Source of the DNA: Coemansia sp. RSA 922
Lineage: Eukaryota > Kickxellomycota > Kickxellomycetes > Kickxellales > Kickxellaceae
NCBI GenBank assembly: GCA_027577415.1
Contig: JANBQS010000880.1
Span: 1-10,935, forward strand
Length of the DNA stretch: 10,935 bases
Direction of reading: 5' to 3'
Shown: positions 6,383 to 10,935 of the stretch, piece after piece
Layout of the letters: the number at the start of each line of letters is the position of its first letter
Position numbering within the stretch: the stretch's first letter is position 1
Made by a program: the position numbers and the translations under genes
The notes under the pieces: generated by a model
What the model was told of the DNA's origin: nothing
Seen by the model: the letters and a program-made list of their open reading frames with translations, nothing else
Databases searched by the model: none

Positions 6383-7750
6383 ATGTCGCATACTAAAGAC
6401 GATAGTCACTCGACAATAAGAAAACAAGCATGCTCCCCCGTCTCCACAGTACTACAGGATGACATGCTATCCGTTAGCTCTGTCAGTGAGCAGCCTCCAA
6501 CTGATGTAACGCCAAAGTGGTGGGCAAGCAAGTCGCTAGAACACAAGCCCATAGAGGGTGCCTATGCGTGGACTGTCGTAGCCTCCGGATTTGCTATGCT
6601 GATGTTCGCTATGGGCTGTGTTGCCAGCTACGGGTCATATCAGACATACTATCATCTGCACCAGTTCCCGCACGAACCGACGTCGACGCTCTCCTGGATA
6701 GGTACGTTTCAGTTTGCCATATTGAACATGTTTGGCATCCCAGCCGGCATTCTCTGCGAGCGCTTTGACAGCCGCCTAGTCACTTTTGTTGGAGGATTGA
6801 TCATGGGCGCTTCACTCATTATTGCTTCGTTTTGCAATAATAGTGTTTGGAAGCTGATGATTACTCAGGGTTTTATGTTTGGCACGGGCGCCGCACTGAT
6901 GTATATCCCCGCCGTATCGATGCCCTCTCAGTGGTTCACCAAGCATCGCGCCCTAGCAGTCGGAGTCGTCATCTCTGGCAGCGGCATTGGCGGCTTGTGG
7001 CTGACTCCAGCGACTACCCATATGATTACCCAGTTGGGCACCGCTTGGGCTTTGCGTATCACGGGGATCATAATATTTGCCGTAAACTCAGTCGCTAGTC
7101 TGTTTATGCGCAATAGGCTTGTGGTCAAATCGCGGGAGAAAATAGTCGATTTTACCGTACTTCGAGACCTTCGCTTTCTACTCATATTTTGCGGTAGTGT
7201 TTGCGGCACTCTTGCCTACTTTACGCCCCTGTTCATGTTGCCATCATTTGCCATTCAGGTATCGGGCAAATCCGATGACTTCGGCACTAATCTCCTCACC
7301 ATCTTCAACGCTGCATCTACTGTCGGTCGCATTGCTACGGGCCATGTCGCCGCTTCCCTTGGCACCATCAATACTTTGTCCCTTTGTGCGCTCTTAGCCT
7401 CGCTTAGCGTTCTGGTACTATGGCTGCCTTTCCAGTTGGGCGGCACGCTGGTGGCATGTGCCATCGTGTATGGCTTGTTTTGTGGTGGGTTCATCGGCCT
7501 TGTGCCTGTCGTTATGGCAGAGCTCTGGGGTGTCCAAAGAATCGCTACTATTATCGGACTATTGTACATTTCTAGCTTTATTGGTACAATGATCGGCGCC
7601 CCATCGTCTAGCGCACTATTGGATAACGTGGGCGGCGGTACAAATTATAAACCATCTATTGTCTTCTCGGGCGTATTCATGATGATTGCTTTTCTTTTCT
7701 TTACCGTGCTACGAATCTCCGTCAATAGGTCACTGATTGCCAAAGTTTAA
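6383..7750 (+). CDS. MFS monocarboxylate-porter-like transporter, copy C
   Basis: This 455-residue paralogue of the transporter at 3924-5279 is collinear throughout, with four extra residues in the hydrophilic N tail. Its entry motif is EGAYAW (58-63), closer to the classical MCT consensus than copy A's DSAYAW; WFTKHRALAVGVVISGSG is the helix-5 motif. Twelve membrane segments fall at copy-A positions plus four. Differences cluster in the N tail (10-45), in parts of helices 2-4, and in helices 7 and 11, so substrate or regulation may differ. Several stretches of 29-32 identical bases in the C-terminal third contrast with clear third-base divergence elsewhere. The start is fixed by the shared MSHTK beginning and leader. 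Substrate is unknown. Confidence 0.9.
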   Translation: MSHTKDDSHSTIRKQACSPVSTVLQDDMLSVSSVSEQPPTDVTPKWWASKSLEHKPIEGAYAWTVVASGFAMLMFAMGCVASYGSYQTYYHLHQFPHEPTSTLSWIGTFQFAILNMFGIPAGILCERFDSRLVTFVGGLIMGASLIIASFCNNSVWKLMITQGFMFGTGAALMYIPAVSMPSQWFTKHRALAVGVVISGSGIGGLWLTPATTHMITQLGTAWALRITGIIIFAVNSVASLFMRNRLVVKSREKIVDFTVLRDLRFLLIFCGSVCGTLAYFTPLFMLPSFAIQVSGKSDDFGTNLLTIFNAASTVGRIATGHVAASLGTINTLSLCALLASLSVLVLWLPFQLGGTLVACAIVYGLFCGGFIGLVPVVMAELWGVQRIATIIGLLYISSFIGTMIGAPSSSALLDNVGGGTNYKPSIVFSGVFMMIAFLFFTVLRISVNRSLIAKV

Positions 7751-7761
7751 ATATAAAACAC

Positions 7762-8135
7762 CTAGTTGTACTTTGGCACTTGATCTATAGCTACATCTGA
7801 TAGTCCTAGACCATACAACTTCTGTGTGGCTTGGAACTTTCTATAGTCTGTCATGAGCCATATGCCATCGGGCGTCTTTTCCATACCAATAGTAGCAAAG
7901 TTCGTGTGGCTTACGTCCGCGTAGTAACCAAAGGTTTCATGGTCTTTGATAGATAGCTCTAGTACAGTACCACAAGGTTATTAGGGAGGCGAATAAGCTT
8001 GTAGTGGTTGGTATCGCTGGCAGACTCTTCCATAGGACCCGTGTGCTCTTCGTAAGGAAGCTGCGAAACTGACATCTTGCGAAGCTCAAATCCTGACGTC
8101 CAGTCTGGCGGAGGATAGTTTTTGCAATAATCCAT
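7762..8135 (-). pseudogene. Frameshifted minus-strand gene of unknown family (about 125 residues)
   Basis: Reading the minus strand from ATG (8135-8133), with an in-frame TAG 24 bases upstream, gives MDYCKNYPPPDWTSGFELRK and continues to HYKLIRLPNNLVVLY before a stop. Shifting one frame at that point gives LELSIKDHETFGYYADVSH, then GIWLMTDYRKFQATQKLYGL, ending in VPKYN and TAG (7764-7762). The two halves have ordinary protein composition and join within about 10 bases near 7960-7975, so one missing or extra base(s) would explain the break. No intron with good splice signals restores the frame. I do not recognise the family: KLIRLPNN resembles the start of M16 insulinase-type peptidases, but what follows does not. 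It could be a recent pseudogene, a sequencing error in a live gene, or a frameshifted short gene. Its stop is 11 bases from the stop of transporter copy C (convergent). Confidence 0.6.
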
Positions 8136-8400
8136 GGTAAAGCATTCAGGTGGCTAAAAGGGAGCGAATATGTGTTGAGGGTTGGGAAGAGTTGTTTACT
8201 TGGTGCAAAACTAAAAGATTACCAATGTGAATACAGTCGATAGACAACAAAGAATAGAAGAGCAGGCTTGAAGGAGTGTCTACGCCAGTCCTCACCCACT
8301 TTTAACAACAGCCGCACCTAGAAAAATAGCAGCGGCCCTTCAAAAATGCCCCCATTGATATAAAAAAATGTGTTCACCAGGCGATTTGTGCTTTCTTTGA
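8136..8400. other. Spacer with possible divergent TATA-like element
   Basis: No gene is supported here. The sequence TTGATATAAAAAAATG (8355-8370) contains TATAAAA on the + strand (8359-8365) and TATATCAA on the - strand, so it could serve the broken minus-strand gene (about 225 bp to its ATG) or the + strand remnant. The + strand ATG at 8368 opens only ten codons before a TGA (8398-8400), but in the same frame as the coding-like stretch that follows. These assignments are speculative. Confidence 0.25.
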
Positions 8401-8828
8401 ATTGCTCGGGTTTCAAAGGTTTGCTATAAAGCATCGCATGTCTTTTCAAACTTTTTATGGCATCATTTCCCAAAACCCCCTTTTGTTGATGATGCAAAAA
8501 GGGCCCAAGCTGCCTTGGACAAATTCCCTTTCAAAAATAAAGCACGTGTTTTTAGTGCAAGACATGCTGTAGTCGGGAGCATGGGCTAGATCCAGAAGCT
8601 AGTGGTACACCTTGTTATGCTGTGAAGTATCATGGAAGAACGAAAGCAGAAGAAATTAGCAAAGCAAAGCACCGCTAAGATCAGGCTCCTATATGTGTAG
8701 CCCTTGAGCTAGGATGGGAGCCATTAGAAGCTAGAGACGAATGGATGTTTGAGGCATCTGTGTCCAGGAATATGCTGCACTGTCTTTGGCACCCTTTTCC
8801 CTGCCTAGTGCTCATTGTTGGAAAGTAA
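8401..8828 (+). pseudogene. Degraded coding sequence of unknown family
   Basis: Two adjoining open stretches read like protein. Frame 8401-8586 includes NFLWHHFPKPPFVDDAKRA and ALDKFPFKNKARVFSARHA, ending at TAG 8587-8589. The next frame, open by about 8559, reads GLDPEASGTPCYAVKYHGRT then KAEEISKAKHR. It meets TAA at 8676-8678, and continues as QAPICVALELGWEPLEARDE then WMFEASVSRNMLHCLWHPFP to TAA 8826-8828. Mixed, non-repetitive composition rich in charged, Trp and aromatic residues argues for former coding sequence, interrupted by one frame change and at least two stops. I cannot name the family, and no terminal repeats of a transposon were found. A gene with unusual introns is a less likely alternative. 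Confidence 0.45.
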
Positions 8829-8898
8829 AAAGAAAAAAGTTCTTTTAAGTCTGCCAACCTTTTTGTTCGTGTGAAAAGAGCAAAAAAGTGTCATTGAC

Positions 8899-8946
8899 AT
8901 GTCTCGCCTAAGGCAATCAAAGAAGGTGAAAAGAAAAGTAAATTAG
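8899..8946 (+). other. Possible 15-codon upstream ORF of the F-box gene
   Basis: ATG 8899 opens MSRLRQSKKVKRKVN and stops at TAG 8944-8946, 45 bases before the main ATG at 8992. Eight of fifteen residues are Lys or Arg. If the mRNA starts upstream of 8899, this could lower translation of the F-box gene. No TATA or mapped start supports that, so it remains tentative. Confidence 0.25.
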
Positions 8947-8991
8947 AAAAGCTTTCTTGTCTCTCTATCGCTATTATTCAACTATTTACTC

Positions 8992-10692
8992 ATGTCATCT
9001 TTATTGGACCTTCCGGACCACGTTTTATCGCGCATTATTCTTGTAGATACACCGTGTGTGTATCAAAACAGGTTGTGTTCATGGGATTTGGTTTTCAAGA
9101 AAAGTGGCGAGTCGCTTAAATACTACGTGTTGTGCAACAGGTTAAGACTGCTAGCTCTACCACACTATTGCTCGACAGCATATATCCCATCCAGCTGCAA
9201 CTATGTCCGACCGGAATACACAATACTAAGTGGAATGACTATACAAGATGTTTCAGTGTCCAGAAACGGAAAGTACACAAGAAACATATATTTGGATGTG
9301 TCCTATGAGTACATTCTTAATGGCACAGCAACTGATATTTTATCTAGTATCCAGTGCAAGGGCAGCATGTTTACAAACGTAGTTTCAATTATTGCAGATA
9401 TGTCTGTTGGGGACATATCCAACGTTCCCGACAATACTATTTGTACCACTAATGTGATTTCATTTATCAACGCACTGAATTGCTTGTTTCCCAATGCAAC
9501 AGAGTGCTATTTACGCAGCACAAACACCACTGGTATTCTCGATCGAGTGACATCTCGGCACTATGACACAATAATTGCTGGATTGTTTAATCACAAGTCA
9601 AAAATAAGTTGTACCATAAACAATGAAGTGTTCTCCCTAGGCACTCTGTCAGCTACTCCAGTCCTAGCACATTTAGAAATTGCTAGCTATTCTGGGATTT
9701 TATTCCTTGTAGAGCTGGCACGCCAAAGCTGTTTGTCATTAAAAGTATTGTCCTTTAAATTTGTTAGTAGAGTGTATTTTGAGCGGACAGTTGAAGATAA
9801 AGATGATGCAGAGATTCAATACCCACATCTTACACATCTAACAGTTGACAACTGTCCAAGTTCAATGTTCTCTACATTTTCCTTAACAAGGACAGATCTG
9901 TTCCCATCACTTACGAGGATATATTTAGCTGGTGAGCCACTTCTTGAAGTTAACAGTATACTGGCAACAAACCACAAACGATTACAAACACTGCATCTAA
10001 ATGTGACTGGTAGCATGATGTTGGCACTAGCAGAGAGTAAAATATTTATTAAGAATGGACTATCACAGGCAAGAACAATATTTATATACGTTGATTTGGA
10101 TGATATTAAGAACAATACTGAGCAATGCGGGCTTGTTTGTGACAACATACTCTGCATGGCACCACTTGTTGAAAATCTGGCAATAATAATGACCACACCA
10201 TTAGATACTCCTGTTTTTCAGTCCCCATTAATGAATATGTCATGTCTACCTAATCTAATCGAGTTGTCTATTAGCAGCACACCCCTTTCAATGACACAGC
10301 TGATTGTGCTTTTTAAACAAACACCATGTCTAACCAGAATATCATTGTCACCTTGTACACTTATTGATGGTTCTGCTGGGTTACATTTGCACGAAGTTAT
10401 TAGCCCAGAGTTTGTCAAAGAGTTCAGTGAGGCAAATAATAATATTGCAGCCAAATTGAAGATTGCATACTTGTACCTTGACCATAAAGTAGATATCAGT
10501 AGTATACCTCACTACGCCTTGCTAATGGCTCTGATAAGTCCAAAGTTATTGGATGTATGCTATTCTGTTCCGTTTATTCCTTTTGATAAATTGTGCACCA
10601 AGCTAATCAATAGCCCTTCATATAAGCCCTTTGAAGATAGTTTTGGAGATGTCTGCTGGCACAGCGGTTACATCAAAAATTGGCGAGAATAG
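8992..10692 (+). CDS. F-box/LRR-like protein
   Basis: The product has 566 residues. The N terminus LLDLPDHVLSRIIL (4-17) is a typical F-box opening, with the hydrophobic, Trp- and Cys-containing remainder to about residue 60. From about 150 to 560 come irregular leucine-rich stretches such as YPHLTHLTVDNCPSS (277-291), FPSLTRIYLAG (304-314), RLQTLHLNVTG (330-340), LPNLIELSISSTPLS (419-433) and CLTRISLSPC (446-455). Known role: F-box proteins link SKP1 of an SCF ubiquitin ligase to substrates bound by the LRR face; none of this is shown here. The layout resembles lineage-expanded F-box-like families of Coemansia. There is no signal peptide or membrane segment. Third codon positions are clearly richer in A/T than in the DUG2, POT1 and transporter genes. 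It is intronless; the ATG at 8992 is chosen because the F-box begins at residue 4. Confidence 0.75.
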   Translation: MSSLLDLPDHVLSRIILVDTPCVYQNRLCSWDLVFKKSGESLKYYVLCNRLRLLALPHYCSTAYIPSSCNYVRPEYTILSGMTIQDVSVSRNGKYTRNIYLDVSYEYILNGTATDILSSIQCKGSMFTNVVSIIADMSVGDISNVPDNTICTTNVISFINALNCLFPNATECYLRSTNTTGILDRVTSRHYDTIIAGLFNHKSKISCTINNEVFSLGTLSATPVLAHLEIASYSGILFLVELARQSCLSLKVLSFKFVSRVYFERTVEDKDDAEIQYPHLTHLTVDNCPSSMFSTFSLTRTDLFPSLTRIYLAGEPLLEVNSILATNHKRLQTLHLNVTGSMMLALAESKIFIKNGLSQARTIFIYVDLDDIKNNTEQCGLVCDNILCMAPLVENLAIIMTTPLDTPVFQSPLMNMSCLPNLIELSISSTPLSMTQLIVLFKQTPCLTRISLSPCTLIDGSAGLHLHEVISPEFVKEFSEANNNIAAKLKIAYLYLDHKVDISSIPHYALLMALISPKLLDVCYSVPFIPFDKLCTKLINSPSYKPFEDSFGDVCWHSGYIKNWRE

Positions 10693-10707
10693 GTTAGATT
10701 GCTGTGT

Positions 10708-10713
10708 AATAAA
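10708..10713 (+). terminator. Putative AATAAA polyadenylation signal of the F-box gene
   Basis: The AATAAA sits 16 bases after the TAG stop. The rest of the gap to the tRNA (to 10875) is A+T-rich with no other feature seen. Confidence 0.45.
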
Positions 10714-10875
10714 CAATATACTATTTAAAACTGTATATTCGAAATAGTGAGAACAGCAATAGAAAGCTACAGCCAAATGAAATTTCAAGCGTCAATGATA
10801 CCAAAGCCACAATACTATTAATCCACCTCCAAAAAAGTAGGGTAATTAGCCCGAAAAGGCAATTGGTTTGCAACT

Positions 10876-10935
10876 GGTTCTGTGGTCTAGCGGCATGATT
10901 CTCGCTTAGGGTGCGAGAGGTCCCGGGTTCAAGTC
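10876..10935 (+). tRNA. tRNA-Pro (anticodon AGG), 3' truncated by window end
   Basis: The gene begins GGTTCTG (acceptor strand 10876-10882), then TG and a D arm starting GTCTAGCGG. The anticodon stem CTCGC/GCGAG encloses the loop TTAGGGT (10906-10912), placing AGG (10908-10910) in the anticodon, which reads Pro codons CCU and, after A34 to I editing, others in the box. The T arm starts CCGGG-TTCAAGT-C and the window ends at about tRNA position 61. The internal A box (TGGTCTAGCGG, 10883-10893) and the start of the B box (GGTTCAAGTC) for RNA polymerase III are visible. No intron is present after the anticodon in the visible part. The remaining T-stem and 3' acceptor strand lie outside. Confidence 0.95.

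Noticed and set aside
5376..7851. Twelve identical bases (TCTATAGTCTGT) 90-110 bases after the stops of both live transporters (5376-5387 and 7840-7851)
   Set aside because: Flanking bases do not align convincingly; in the second place it is part of the broken minus-strand gene. It may be a trace of a shared 3' flank but is too short to claim.
7990..8060. M16 insulinase-type peptidase remnant, suggested by KLIRLPNN on the minus strand
   Set aside because: Only about eight residues resemble that family and the sequence on either side does not follow it.
8136..8991. Transposon or CRISPR-like structure in the gene-poor stretch
   Set aside because: No terminal inverted repeats, target-site duplication, regularly spaced repeats or transposase motif could be found by eye.

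Overview
This looks like nuclear DNA from a fungus with compact, mostly intron-free genes. The best guess is an early-diverging lineage such as the Kickxellales (Coemansia relatives). That guess is inference. It rests on the POT1 gene, the DUG2-type and AP-1 sigma genes, short T/C-rich promoters, AATAAA signals just after stop codons, a paired monocarboxylate-porter family and an irregular F-box/LRR-like protein of the kind expanded in Coemansia. None of the intact protein genes in the window needs an intron to stay open.

Layout, left to right. All intact protein genes are on the + strand. (1) 1-1356: C-terminal M20 peptidase part of a DUG2-like protein, cut by the window edge. (2) 1457-1990: AP-1 adaptor sigma subunit. 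(3) 2119-3582: POT1-like telomere single-strand DNA-binding protein with three apparent OB folds. These three housekeeping genes are spaced only 100-130 bp apart. (4) 3924-7750: a local family of MFS monocarboxylate-porter-like transporters, with two intact copies (3924-5279 and 6383-7750). Between them lies a third copy reduced to its promoter/leader, its first nine codons and its last 34 or so codons (5738-5879). The dead copy and the downstream live copy share an upstream block rich in GTGGCT/AGCCAC, which includes a 21-bp perfect palindrome in one of them. (5) 7751-8991: about 1.2 kb with no intact gene but two coding-like wrecks. One is a frameshifted minus-strand gene (7762-8135) that converges on the second transporter with about 11 bp between stop codons. 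The other is a plus-strand fragment (about 8401-8828) with a frame change and an in-frame stop. Neither is recognised. (6) 8992-10692: F-box/LRR-like protein with visibly more A+T-rich codons, preceded by a possible 15-codon upstream ORF. (7) 10876-10935: tRNA-Pro(AGG), truncated by the window end.

The genes do not form one pathway: peptide/glutathione turnover, vesicle traffic, telomere protection, small-molecule transport and probable ubiquitin-ligase substrate selection sit side by side. I see no convincing new molecular system. The most informative parts are the birth-and-death history of the transporter cluster, its shared upstream palindromic block, and the two unidentified broken genes.
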